NCBI GenBank assembly: GCA_029891385.1
Contig: CM057228.1
Coordinates: forward strand, 84,494,964 to 84,558,963
Source: Erythroxylum novogranatense
Lineage: Eukaryota > Streptophyta > Magnoliopsida > Malpighiales > Erythroxylaceae
DNA: 64,000 bases
Direction: 5' to 3'
Part shown: positions 48,127 to 58,550 of the stretch, piece by piece
Layout of the letters: each line of letters begins with the position of its first letter
How positions within the stretch are numbered: position 1 is the stretch's first letter
The notes under the pieces: model-generated
What the model was told of the DNA's origin: nothing
Databases searched by the model: none
What the model saw: the letters and a program-made list of their open reading frames with translations, nothing else
Program-made: the position numbers and the translations under genes

Positions 48127-48880
48127 AATTTTCTCATTTTGAACTAATCTACATCACTTGGTAAATTCATTAAAGGCATCACTTTTATTTGCAAGAAATC
48201 TTACCCAAGTAAGTCTAGAAAAATCATCCACAATCACAAGAACATATAATTTTCCACTAAGACTAGCATGTCTAGATGGTCCAATCAAATCCATATGCAC
48301 AAGTTCAAGAATTCTAGATGTGCAAATTTCTTTTTTTGGTTTGAAAGATTCTCTAACATGTTTTCCTTTTAAACACGATTCACACAAGTGATCTTTAACA
48401 AATTTTATTTTAGGCAAACCTCTTACAATGTCATTTTTCGAAAGTTTAGAAATTAGAGGCAAAGGAGCATGCCCTAATTTTCTATGCCATAAAAATGCAT
48501 TTTCTTCTAATGTCACTAAACACTTTTCATTAAACGAACTATCATCATGTAAATCAACAATGTATGTATTTCCATGTCTTAAACCAATGAAAGCTACATG
48601 ACCATCCTTCTTAACCATGCAATGTGATGATTCAAAACTTACATTAAAATTCATATCACAAAGTTGAGATACACTTAACAAATTATGTTTCAACCCATAA
48701 ACAAACAAAATATTGTCAATGGTTGGCAAAGGTTCCTTACCCACTTTACCAATTCCAATGACCTTACCTTTGTTGTTGTCTCCGAAAGTGACATAACCTT
48801 GATTCTTTGGTTTGATTTCCGCAAAAAGGTTCTTGTCTCCACTTGTCTTGAACATCCGCTATCGATGTACCAAGTGATTG
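48127..48880 (-). pseudogene. Element G protease end and integrase N-terminus
   Basis: Minus-strand frame 48855-48154, in phase with the 760-codon frame downstream and separated from it by one TGA (48154-48156). It contains the protease end 'TFGDNNKGKVIGIGKVG', 'LKHNLLSVSQLCD', the zinc finger 'LWHRKLGHA' with 'CESCLKGKH', and the integrase first Asp in 'LVHMDLIGPSRHASL' and 'YVLVIVDDFSRLTWV'. A frameshift near 48865 separates it from gag-protease. Confidence 0.88.
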
Positions 48881-50015
48881 ACGGCCTTTCATCCCTTTCT
48901 TGTACCTCAATTTCATCATCACTTGATGAACTTTTTGCCATAAGTGCCAAGTTGTTTTCATCATCACTTTGGTATGCTTCCTCATCATCACTCCAAGTTG
49001 CCACCAGGCTAGTTTTCCTTTTTCCTTTGTCGTATTTATCATTTTTCTGGAAGTTTGATGTGGAGGATGAGCTTTTGCATTCTCTTGCGAGATGTCCCCG
49101 TTTTCCACATCTCTAACATTCTTCGTTGCCTTTCTTTTCGTCATAGCCCTTGGATTTTTTGTCAATTGCAAATTTTTTCTTTTCTCCATTTCTTCCACCA
49201 TTTAATTCCTTCCTACGATTTTTGAGAAGTCCTTTGAATTTTCTCAAATTTCTAGCGTACATTGCTATCTATTCGTCTTCCTCCTCTTCATCTATTTCTT
49301 CATCACTTTCATCAACAGAAGAAGTGTTAGCTTTTAAAGCAATAAATTTTTGTGGCTTACCTCTACCTCCTCTGGATTTGAGAATAATCTCATATTTGAT
49401 AAGTGATCCCACCAAGGCGTTGAATTCCAGATGATTGAGATCTTTAGACTCCATAATGGCGGTGACTTGTGAGTCCCATTCCTTTGGTAGTGAGCGTAGA
49501 ATTTTCTTTACCTTCTCGCTGTCCGTCATATGCTTTCCAAGGTTGCCTAATCCATTTATGATTTCTGCAAAACGATCAAGCATAGTGGAAATAGACTCAC
49601 CTTCTTTCATGACAAACATTTCATAGTCATGAAGCAGCATGTTGATCTTTGTCTCTCGGACTTGGTTGGTTCCTTCATGGGTGATACGAAGTCTCTCCCA
49701 CATTTCCTTGGCATTGGTACACGAGTTAACTCGGTTTCTTTCCTCAACCGTGAGAGCGCATTAAATTAGCTTCATTGCTTTCGCATTGATGTAAGCTTGT
49801 CTGCAGTCATTGTCGTCGTATTCCAGCTCTGTTTTTAACTCACCATTTTCTTTTAACGGTGGTTGTGGACCGAAGATAATTATCTTTCAATATTCCACTC
49901 CTTCGCTTATGATGTGATACTTCATAGGATTTTTCCAAGAAAAATAATTAGTACCATAAAATAAAGGAGGACGATTGTTTGTGTTACCTTCTTCCGCTAG
50001 ATTATTGTGTGCCAT
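48881..50015 (-). pseudogene. Element G gag and protease start
   Basis: Start ATG 50013-50015 (MAHNNLAEEGNTNNRPPLF), 29 bases into the interior from the 5' LTR. One frame carries capsid ('MWERLRITHEGTNQV', 'KINMLLHDYEMFVMKEGESI', 'VKKILRSLPKEWDSQVTAI'), an acidic stretch, the zinc knuckle C-x2-C-x4-H-x4-C (RCGKRGHLARECK) and the protease 'WYIDSGCSR'. Four in-frame stops break it: TGA 49887-49889, TAA 49761-49763, a stop at 49269-49271 and TAG 49113-49115, the last inside the knuckle. SIRE-like gag is the best match in style. Confidence 0.87.
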
Positions 50016-50027
50016 CCCTGGATACTT

Positions 50028-50041
50028 CTGCTCTGATACCA
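50028..50041 (-). other. Element G primer-binding site
   Basis: Minus-strand TGGTATCAGAGCAG, two bases inside the 5' LTR, complementary to the initiator-Met tRNA 3' end as usual for Copia elements. Confidence 0.9.
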
Positions 50042-50526
50042 ATTGTAAGTGATCTAGAAGGGGGGGTTGAATAGATCCTTAATCTTTTTGTAATTTTCTA
50101 CAACAAAATCAGAAGTTAATTCACACACAAACAATTTAAATAAATTTAAATAAACAGAGTAGGGAAGAAGATCAAACACTGTTTTTATAGAGGTTCGGTG
50201 CTAAGACCTACGTCCTCTACCTAAGCTCCCATTTAGGATTTTGCCAATCACTTTATTGCACACTTTGAAGTTGAGTGTGAACTTTTTACAACGCCACTTG
50301 AATTCCGGCTCAAGCTACCTTACAAACGATTTATCTTCCGGCACAAATCTAACCTCACACGTGACCTTTCACTATTCACTCAAATTGTAAGATAAACAAG
50401 ATGAAGATTGAAGAACAAATTCTCAATACAATTTGTAGCAAAGTAAGAACAATAGTGAGCAATTTGAAGCAATAGAAGAGTATTTAGACTTGTAGAACTT
50501 GTATGTACTCTTCTTCCATCATCTCC

Positions 50527-50534
50527 TATTTATA
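50527..50534 (-). promoter_or_regulatory. TATA box of the G 5' LTR
   Basis: The minus strand reads TATAAATA, preceded by 'cttcaag'. It lies 123 bp downstream of the palindrome array, so the array sits in the upstream promoter region. Confidence 0.65.
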
Positions 50535-50656
50535 CTTGAAGAAATATAGCTGTTGAAGCTTATTCTAGCGGTTGCATGATTAATATTACCGTTCCTTGAT
50601 AATCTTCATTCCATTTTTGGCTAATTGGACCATTGGAGCTGATTTGGTGCATCCAT

Positions 50657-50850
50657 AAGTCGACTTGTCGAATGAATAAGTCGACTTTTTGCAACCATTT
50701 ACGTAAAAATTGTAACTTCGCTCTCCAATAAGTCGACTTGTACTATGTAAGTCGACTTGTCGTCCTTGATAAGTCGACTTGTGTTATGTAAGTCGACTTG
50801 TGATGATATATCTTCATATATAAGTCGACTTATGATTTGCAAGTCGACTT
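50657..50850. repeat. AAGTCGACTT palindrome array in the G 5' LTR
   Basis: Eight perfect 10-bp palindromes start at 50657, 50678, 50730, 50749, 50771, 50790, 50822 and 50841. Spacings are 21, 52, 19, 22, 19, 32 and 19, so most neighbours are 19-22 bp apart, about two helical turns. Confidence 0.95.
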
Positions 50851-52738
50851 GTGTTGCCTTCAACGGTAACATCCATCCAAATCTTTTATAATCCTCATGT
50901 TTTATGCCATTTTCCTTATAAGGAACCTCCTATCTTGATTCTTCAATGATTAAACACTTGCTCATCTTGATTTGCACAATTCTTTCATTGAATAATACCT
51001 GAAATAATTTCTTAACTAATTCTAGATATTTTATTATTATCAAAACATAAAGGGATTTAATTTGTCAACCACCATTGGTCCAACATCTTATTATGCGTTT
51101 ATAACTCTGTGGAGAATAATGGTGGGCTTGTGCTTTTGTTTATGACTGGATTCCGGACTGAAGGTGTCCGATGCATTGGGAGATTATGACATAGAAGTGT
51201 TGTTGTCTAAGAATTTGGGAACTCTGTGTTTTAAATGTGAGTGTGATTTTCATGTGAAAATTATGAACTAATTGGTTGAATGTGATAATTGGGAATGATT
51301 GTGATGTTGATATGGTTTCATTTTGACCTATGCATTCCATGCATACAAGGCATGATCATATAATAACAGTTGTGACCGGAGCAGCCACCGAGATCTACAA
51401 GCTCAATGTTTATATTTGGGCCTCGAGCCCTACAGTGATTCAGAGCCTCGGGATCAACGATTAATGCGCCCATATTGGGATAGTTCAGAGCCTCAGGCTC
51501 AACGATTAATGCGTCCATATTGGGACAGTACAGGCGCTCGATCACAACACCGTAATAAATGAAAAAAAAAGGTGTCACATAGGTGTGTCATATGCATTTG
51601 ATGTAATCATTTGGATTGAGTAAAAGGAAAATGCCTTATGCTTCTGTGGTACTAATCATGTGGTATTTTTGAAAGTGGATTATGAAACAATTGTATTATG
51701 CTTGCGTGTTGTATGAAATCAATTGGTTATTAATGTATAATCGAATGAAAAGTATCAAATTGTCTGTACTCAAGTGAAATTGTGAAATGTGATCAGACAT
51801 GCAATAATGAAAATATATGTTATGTGAATTGATGAGTTGCATGAATTGAGTGAACCATCGATGATGGTTACCTCACCGAGTTCATAAAACTCAGCCAAAA
51901 TTTGCAATTATTTTTCAGGACCCAGAAGAATACCCCGTTAGGTAACCGGCGTATAGCAACCACATATGAGCGAGATAAGAGGTCGGGATCAGTTCGCGTC
52001 TGCAGTAATGTCTGAGAATAATTGTGTTTTTCAAAATTTTTATACAAATGATTAGGTACAAATGATTAGGTCATGTTGTAAAGTCAACAAACTGAATGAA
52101 ATTGTATTTACAAAAGGGCTTCCGTGGTCATTGAACTCACTAATGATTATTTATGTAAATTGTTTTCCACATAATATGTAAGGTATGTGTATGTTTAAAA
52201 AAAAAATTTATACTGAGTTTTGACTGAGTGATGTAACACGCCAGCCTCACAGGGCACGGACTCGGATATCACCATCGATGTCGGGTTTGGGTCATGCGGG
52301 AGTGGGGTGTTACAGTCCCATCTTCACGTGAAGAGCATGAGACCGAGTAATCAAGAGTTGAGACATCACTCCACTTTTGCAATGTTTTTGTATTTTAAGC
52401 TAGTTTTGTAAAACAAGGCTTTAGTCGCGTTTTGAGTATTTCTAGTTTACGTAAACTTGGTATTTTTGGATTATGATGTATTGCAGCTCGAAATGCCCAT
52501 TAAAGCCTTGTAAAACTCTTATCTTTTGATATTAATGAAAAATATTTTGTTTTGCTCATGGTTTTTGTTCTTGCAAGGTATTTTGATTTAGAGATGGGAT
52601 TAAAGGGTTCAAAAGTTGTTTATAATTATGTGTATTTTTGTCTTTGGGATTGAATAAATGATGGTGGTTGAAAGAATTTAAGTTTGCTTTAAATAAGGTT
52701 GGTTGTGAAGGGCTTTGGGTTTTGTTTTAACAGATTTC

Positions 52739-53042
52739 ACTGTGGCAAAGTCAAGAGTTTGCCGCGGCGTAATCAACCCGAAGGTGTTTTACCTTCATGC
52801 AGCGACTTCACCGTGGCAAAGCAAAAAGGTCGCCGCGGTGAAGTACAATCGTTTGCCGTGACAAAATTAACCCGAAGGGAACATATGGGATTTCTCCCAC
52901 ATGTTCGTTGCGGTGAAACAATAGTTTGCCGCGACGAAGATAATTTCCAAGGTTTGTCGCGACGAAGTACAATCATTCGCCATGACATAATTAACCCAAA
53001 GGGAACATATAGGATTTCTCCCACATGTTCACCGCGGTGAAC
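52739..53042. repeat. CACCGCGGTG-like word array in the E LTR
   Basis: About ten variants of the 10-bp palindrome CACCGCGGTG start near 52739, 52761, 52809, 52831, 52854, 52907, 52928, 52956, 52978 and 53031; several neighbours are 21-23 bp apart. A longer unit of about 75 bp ('aagtacaat...cccacatgttc') is duplicated at about 52841-52905 and 52966-53030. Confidence 0.8.
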
Positions 53043-53143
53043 CTGCCTTGCTTCTGATGGGTTTTAGCTTCAAACCCTATGTCTTCCTCCTCGCTCACAT
53101 TCTCACGACTTCGATGTTGGGTTCTGAAAATGGGGTCCTAACA

Positions 53144-53432
53144 TTGACACATCAGACTCCTTTATCCTCAACTGGTGATAACCAAATCTCAAGTCTATCT
53201 TGGAGAAGACTTTTGCCCCTTGTAATTGGTTAAACAAATAATTTATATGTGGGAGCGAATATCTATTCTTAATAGTGGCATAATTGAGCTTCCGGTAGTC
53301 CACACACATTTTCAACGATCCATCTTTCTTCTTCACAAAAAGAACCGGAGCTCCCCAAAGTGAAAAGCTTGATCTAATATACCCTTTCTCTAACAATTCT
53401 TCCAATTGCTCTTTAAGCTCCTTCAATTCCAC
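53144..53432 (-). pseudogene. Element C RT, N-terminal half
   Basis: Minus strand: '[20 protein letters not shown]', '[20 protein letters not shown]', '[20 protein letters not shown]', '[20 protein letters not shown]', ending ESDVS at the E insertion. It contains the first RT catalytic block (KIDL). Confidence 0.88.
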
Positions 53433-53612
53433 CAGAGAAGAATCAATATTGGCATTATTCCTGAAAGAAGCTCGATGGGAAATTCAATTTTCCTAGGTGA
53501 TAGTAGTCCTGTTAATTCCTTCGGAAAGACATCCAGGAATTCTATGACTATAGGAATATATTATAAATTCCCTTTATCTACTTTCGTGTCTACCACATAG
53601 GCCAAAAATGCT

Positions 53613-53999
53613 TCACACTCTTTCCTCATCATCTTCTCTGCTGTCAGATCTGAAAAAAATCCTAGGTGGATTGACTTTTCTGTCTCCTATAACCATCACC
53701 TTTCTATCATCATCCAACTCAAACTCTACTATCTTCCGTTTGCAATCCAAATTGGCTTTATACCTTTCTAATTTTTCCATATCCAAAATCACATCTAGTC
53801 TTCCCATTTTCAATGGCATTAAATTCACCACTAATTTTTTCCTACCAATACATATCTCACAATCTTTATAAACTGGACTAATAATATATTGGCCGATTGG
53901 AGTACTCACCATCAAAGGAGTACCCAATAGGCTCAAATTTCTACCATACATAATTCCACTAGATAAAACAAAGGAATGGGTAAACAACGGATCAATCAA
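53613..53999 (-). pseudogene. Element C aspartic protease
   Basis: Minus-strand 128-codon frame: 'MIDPLFTHSFVLSS' at the catalytic site, 'PLMVSTPIGQYIISPVYKDC', 'LVVNLMPLKMGRLDVILDME', 'KLERYKANLDCKRKIVEFEL'. The usual plant Gypsy site is D-S/T/P-G; here the Gly is replaced (DPL), so activity is unlikely. Confidence 0.82.
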
Positions 54000-55352
54000 A
54001 ATAAGATATCATCATTATGTAATTTAATCATACCAGTCACAACTTTTAGAGTAGTTTCTGTGTCCCCTCTAATCATTGCAAACACCCTAGTTGGTGTTTG
54101 TCCCCTTGGTCTCCCTGGAGGATTCGCTCTCTTGGATATCTCAGAACTCCCCACTTCCATTGCAGTCTTATGCCCCATAGTCTCAGGCCTTTTTGACGCT
54201 TGCTTCTGAGTTCTCTCCTGTCTTACATATCGTGGACAATCTCTAGCTATGTGTCCTTTTTCTCCACAATTGAAGCAAGCTCCTGTCAATTTGTAACACT
54301 CTCCTCCATGAAACTTGCCACAATGATCACACTTAGGAATAGATGACTTACCCCCACTTTACTTCTACTACCTCCTGCCATAAAGGCCTGATGAGAAACA
54401 ATAGAAGTTTTCATATGTTTGGACCTGCTCTTGCCACTACTCCTCTCCTTAGACTGTACAGGGAAAGTCCTGACATTCTTCTCTGATATAGAAGCACCAC
54501 CTCCCCTCTTGAATTGTTCTCTTCCTTTTCTCTTTTTGTTCACGGTGCTTTTTATGTTCTTAATGTTTTCAACCCTTAGTGCCGCTTCAACTAGCTGTTG
54601 AAAATCATAGAAGTTCTGTACCACTACTTTTTCTCTGATGGCTAGATGCAGTCTTGATTCAAAACTACGACACTTAGCCGCCTTACTGATCATCATCTCA
54701 ATTGCATACTGAGACAATCGCGCAAACCGACGTTCATTCTCGCTCACTGTCATCTCCCTCTGGGTGAGACAAAAAATTTCCTTTGCTTCTACTGAGTGTA
54801 TACCTTAGACAGATACATATTCTTATAAGCAGTTAGGAAATCCTTCCATGCCAACATTGACAGTTTCATCTGACTTCCCAACACACTTTCCCACAAATGC
54901 AAAGTATCTCCCTTTAACAAACTTATTGTATACTCAACTTTTTTCATCATCTTCACAATCCATCTGCTCTGGCACCCTTTCTTCCTTCCTCAACTAAGAA
55001 TCAGCCTCTTCTAGATCAATGGTCCCATAAAGTCCACTACCTTATAGTTCCTCAGCTTATCGAACTACTTTCCTCTCTTAGCTAGGGTTGGAGCAGAAGA
55101 TTGCAACATTTGGCCTACGGCCTAAACAAATGCTTGAGTGAAGGCTTGGAACATTCTTGGATCCAAGGGAGGTACTTGCTCCTGCAGAACAGGCTACTCT
55201 TGCGTCTGTGACCGAGAGAGACCACTACCATGCCCTACAAAAGCCTTAGCATTTCCTAGGGCTACTGACTCATTAGTACTCTCCTCTCTTGTCGGAGAGT
55301 CAAGTACAATTGATCCTTGCAAAACTCCTCGTGTCCTTCTCTGAGGTGGCAT
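54000..55352 (-). pseudogene. Element C gag
   Basis: Start ATG 55350-55352 (MPPQRRTRGVLQGS). The N-terminal and capsid parts are broken; then 54753-54286 reads 'MTVSENERRFARLSQYAIEM' and 'FYDFQQLVEAALRVENI'. Two knuckles follow, 'KCDHCGKFHGGECYK' and 'ACFNCGEKGHIARDCP' (C-x2-C-x4-H-x4-C), at about 54240-54330, then 'VFAMIRGDTE' toward the protease. This is Tekay-type gag. Confidence 0.85.
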
Positions 55353-55570
55353 CTTACTCCTTTAATGTAAATACTAATAATTAGCTTACATTTTATTTTA
55401 ATCTTAATTCCTACATGTATGCATGATATGCATGTCATTTAATAAAATCATTCAATTCACAATGCAAAAAGTAATCACATGGCATAACAATTCATACTAC
55501 TATGCATTCTAAGCCTAGGAAAAACCTAAGCTCTAATACCAAACATGATGGATCCTATTACCAGAGTCTA

Positions 55571-55582
55571 GCTCTGATGCCA
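55571..55582 (-). other. Element C primer-binding site
   Basis: Minus-strand TGGCATCAGAGC, four bases inside the 5' LTR, of initiator-Met tRNA type with one change. A diverged second copy (agctctaataccaaacatg, 55529-55547) lies 41 bp further inside. Confidence 0.8.
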
Positions 55583-55586
55583 AACA

Positions 55587-57997
55587 TGTTAGACCTCATT
55601 TTCGAAGTTTAACCCTGGAGTCATAAAGTGTGAATGGGTTTCCTTATAGGGTTATTTCAATGAAAATCGCATTAGCAATCATCTGTTCATCTTCATTTCC
55701 TGATACCATAATTGCAAATAGACTTTTTTTGAAAAATTGAAGCTCTATGTATCTAATTTACACTGAAACAAGAATCATCTCATTTGGAGCTCTACAGATC
55801 AAGATATGATCAAGATACCTAAGTATGTTTAGTAAAATAACCAATTCATACACTTCCAACCGATTCCCTCACTTTCTTTCCATAAATATTTTTCAAATCA
55901 GCACCAAATACTATCAATTTTTGAGATAGATAAATGTGTTATGAATCTATTGCTTCAAGAATCAGGTTATTTGGAGGTCAGATGACAAAGTTATGGCCAA
56001 AGAGTCAAACATGTTCAGAGTTGGAAAACCCTTTGGGTGCTATCGCAAGGAACAAAGGTGCGATCGTGAGGATGACGGTACGATTACAAGGAATGACGGT
56101 ATGATTGCAAGGAATAAGGTGCGATTGCAAGAGGGCCTGGTGCGATTGTGAGAGTGCCTGGTGCAATCATGATCGAAGCTGTCTCATATAAACATCTTAT
56201 GCCGTATCACTAAATTAAAACGATCATAACTTTTAACTTCAATATCCAAAAATTTCATACCATATATCGTTGGAAATCTAGAAAGATAAGCTACAACTTT
56301 CATGAGAAAACTTTGTCTAATTCATCGTAGATCAATCCAATTTTTCCTTTGAAGTCAGAACACCAATTTACCCTTATAAATGACTTGAAAATGCAATGTA
56401 TTACTTAGAAGATCAAAAGCAAAACACAACCCTATTTCATTAATGAATCTAACAATGTTTGAACAAGCTTTACTTACATATCTAATACACAAAAAAAGCT
56501 TAATACAAAATACAAAAGGATGCTCAATAATGATATGCCTATAAAGCTATCTAAAATGTTCACTAACTTAGTACAAAATATCTCTAACTATCTTGGAGTT
56601 TCCGAATGCCTTGCAAGGATCGCTAATCTTCTCGCTCTACACCTGAGGAGTGGAAAAATATTGGGTTGAGCTACAACGCTTAGTGGCTAATATATTTATA
56701 GCTATCGGTAATTAGCCACAAATTCAAGCATATGTATATAAGTATATCAATATATCTCATTTTATCTAGAAACTCAATCATCTATAGTTCAAACTCATAA
56801 ACTCGTATTTAAGCAATTAACATCACAAAAATCAACCCATGAATATTCATCCATCGATGCACAACTCTCAATTATTCATCATGTTGAAATGCAATGCATA
56901 AACAAATGACTCGAGGATTCCATAGAACAAAATGGAGAAATAAAAGTTTACACCATGAACGAAATGAGTCCAATTTTTAGAGCTCACATGTCATAAGCGA
57001 GCAGCCAGGAGAAGGATCTTGTCAACTTGCACGTGACAAATGAAATAGTTCCTCTTTTGCCCATACAAAAGCACATATTCATGCTTAATTCATTTCATCA
57101 TATGCTCATACTTTCATGCTTTTTCTTCTTTTCATTTAATTCAAAATGTCATAACCTTTTTCAAGGTATAACATAGTCATAATTGATGATGCAGTTTTAA
57201 GCACTCACAACAATTCAATTTCAAGCAAACCAACTTCAAGCAATCAAACATATACACATATAGGCAAGAATTTGAATAATTACACAATAACTATAAATAC
57301 ATTGCCCACCTAATTTTTTCGAAAATCCAAACTTAAGGTTGTCTTTCCTCTTGATCTTGGGTAAGATTTTATTGCTTCTCTTCAAATAAACCAATTTCTA
57401 TTCAAACAGTATTCCAATGTAAATTCATAAACGTCAATAATCACAAAAATAAAGATAAATAACGAAATGGGCTTAGACTTAATCTATCCATAGTCTATCT
57501 AAGCTAGTAAAACCAAAACCCTAATTTAAAACCCACGAAAATCAAAATGGATCTCATCTTCTTCCAACACAAACCCATTCTCTACCTAAGTAAGAGAGAA
57601 AGATGAACTTACCTTAAACAAGCTTGATTTCTCTTCTTCCCACGTTTTCTTCTTCTTTCCTAGCTTCTCCTACAATTTTCTTCTCTTCGTTCTCTCTTCA
57701 CTTTATTTTTCTTCTCTAATTTTCTCTCTTCCACGATTTCTTCTCTTCTTCTTTTGTTTCAAGACAATATTTTTGGTGTCTTTCCAAAATTACCCCTGGC
57801 TTGTTTGATTCTCTCAATTTTGCCCTTATGTCCTTTAGCTCCTTAAGTCCATTTAAATCTAATACCTTAACTATACACTAATTTCATTCTAACACTCACA
57901 AATTCAAATTTCTACTTAGACTCCCTAAAATAATAGGCTCAATTCTAAAAATAATGAAACAATTAAATCAATAATAATAAAAATTTGGGGTCCAACA
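55587..57997 (-). repeat. Element C 5' LTR (right)
   Basis: 2411 bp; plus-strand ends TGTTAGACCTC and GGGGTCCAACA. Its 56050-57997 part matches 25078-27038. Confidence 0.9.
56036..56175. repeat. TGCGATCGCA-like word array in the C LTR
   Basis: Seven units start at 56036, 56057, 56077, 56098, 56118, 56139 and 56160 (spacing 21, 20, 21, 20, 21, 21). Each begins 'ggt-c-at' (ggtgcgat, ggtacgat and variants) and most continue 'tgcaag' or 'cgtgag'. They are consistent with decay of the palindrome TGCGATCGCA. Confidence 0.9.
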
Positions 57998-58550
57998 GTA
58001 TAAATGCCCTTGACCAAGTCCTAACCCTAAGAGGAATGGGTTTGCAAGTCCATTTAATAAAAACTATGCTAATCCTAACAAATCTAAGAGTATCTAGCCC
58101 ATTAAACATAATCTGATCCAAGTCCTTTTAGGAATAGGCTAAACACATTCAAATAGGTAAGTCTCAAAATAGCCTGAACAAACAAAACACATGCTACTAA
58201 CTAAAACAACAACCCATAAACAAGTCCCTGGGCCTAAAATAAGTGATAATAAATAATAAGTCAAAAATGAGCCCCAAATAAGACTTGAGCTTGTTTCCCA
58301 ATATGGCTAAGTACTAGCCTTTTCCAATGCCTCCTCTAACAAAGTCACAAGCTTGGGCATTCCTTGGTGTTCCTCCATGGATATTTCGGCATCCTCATGT
58401 ACTTGACTTGTGATTTAGGGTTGAACAAAAGCTTGCATTGCTTGTTTAAGCCTTGAAGCTTGTTGCATTGTAATTGGACCACTTGGCATGTGTAGCTTAT
58501 TAGGTTGATATGTAAGGTGTGGAACTCCATTGTGAAGGTTGGTTGTATCA
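57998..58550 (-). repeat. Element B 5' LTR, outer part
   Basis: Aligns with 15086-15628 of the left LTR and ends ...TTGTATCA at 58550, followed by the TSD CATAT. It begins at the C insertion. On the minus strand its first bases keep the polyprotein C-terminal frame open ('LHMPSGPITMQQASRLKQAM') to a stop near 58415. Confidence 0.88.

Larger units (their letters stand above)
50044..51085 (-). repeat. Element G 5' LTR (right)
   Basis: Plus-strand ends TGTAAGTG and GGTCCAACA (TG...CA). U3 runs from 51085 down to the TATA box at 50527-50534. The outer ~220 bp is identical to the left copy by eye; most differences lie in the middle. Confidence 0.94.
42537..51090 (-). mobile_element. Element G: SIRE-like Ty1/Copia retrotransposon with extra 3' ORF
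   Basis: The TSD TCTTA occurs at 42537-42541 and 51086-51090. LTRs 42542-43582 (1041 bp) and 50044-51085 (1042 bp) show about 35 differences by hand count (roughly 3.4%). On the minus strand the order is 5' LTR, PBS (rc of 50028-50041), gag-protease-integrase-RT-RNase H (50015 to 45844), a spacer, an extra ORF (45326-44010), purine tract, 3' LTR. INT before RT makes it Copia; the extra ORF after pol is typical of the SIRE lineage. It is the innermost insertion in the nest. Confidence 0.93.
39418..52314 (+). repeat. Element F 3' LTR, split by element G
   Basis: Starts TGTAACATTCC and ends GGGGTGTTACA. It is split at 42537-42541 / 51086-51090 (TCTTA) by the Copia element G. It is very similar to 31538-35867, with scattered substitutions. 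One small difference is an extra 'ctcgcgag' word at 41804-41811 that the 5' LTR lacks. Confidence 0.92.
31533..52319 (+). mobile_element. Element F: LARD-like non-autonomous LTR element
   Basis: The TSD GTCCC occurs at 31533-31537 and 52315-52319. 5' LTR 31538-35867 (4330 bp), PBS 35874, internal 35868-39417 (3550 bp), purine tract about 39404-39416, 3' LTR 39418-52314, which contains element G. The internal region has no recognisable gag or pol. LTRs above 4 kb with a 3.5-kb non-coding interior match the plan of plant LARDs (large retrotransposon derivatives). The 3' end 'aatttcgaggacgaaatt' before the purine tract is the Tekay-type ending, so F probably depends on a Tekay element for proteins. 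Confidence 0.85.
29546..53148 (+). mobile_element. Element E: solo LTR in RT of C, itself interrupted by F
   Basis: The TSD TTGAC occurs at 29546-29550 and 53144-53148. E's own sequence is 29551-31537 plus about 52320-53143 (about 2.8 kb). It begins TATTGGCCCC, a G-to-A change in the expected TG, and ends GAAAATGGGGTCCTAACA, close to the ends of the LTR of C (TGTTGGACCCC...GAGGTCTAACA). It therefore appears to be a Tekay-type LTR inserted on the opposite strand to C. No internal domains belong to E. Confidence 0.85.
25078..57997 (-). mobile_element. Element C: minus-strand Tekay-type chromovirus, inserted in the 5' LTR of B
   Basis: LTRs at about 25078-27038 (truncated) and 55587-57997 (2411 bp). 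The LTR begins TGTTGGACCCC (minus strand) and ends GAGGTCTAACA. Own coding parts: gag 55352-54000, protease 53999-53613, RT 53432-53149 continued at 29545-29180, RNase H 29179-28484, integrase 28470-27306, chromodomain about 27300-27070. Element E and its nested cargo (29551-53143) lie inside RT. The right flank GTATA (57998-58002) is one half of the probable TSD; the other half is lost. The chromodomain, and 'KGVLRFGKKGKLS' in the integrase end, place it in the Tekay (Del) lineage. Confidence 0.88.

Noticed and set aside
49150..49434. Plus-strand ORF over G gag, rich in Ser
   Set aside because: Shadow of the acidic gag stretch on the opposite strand.
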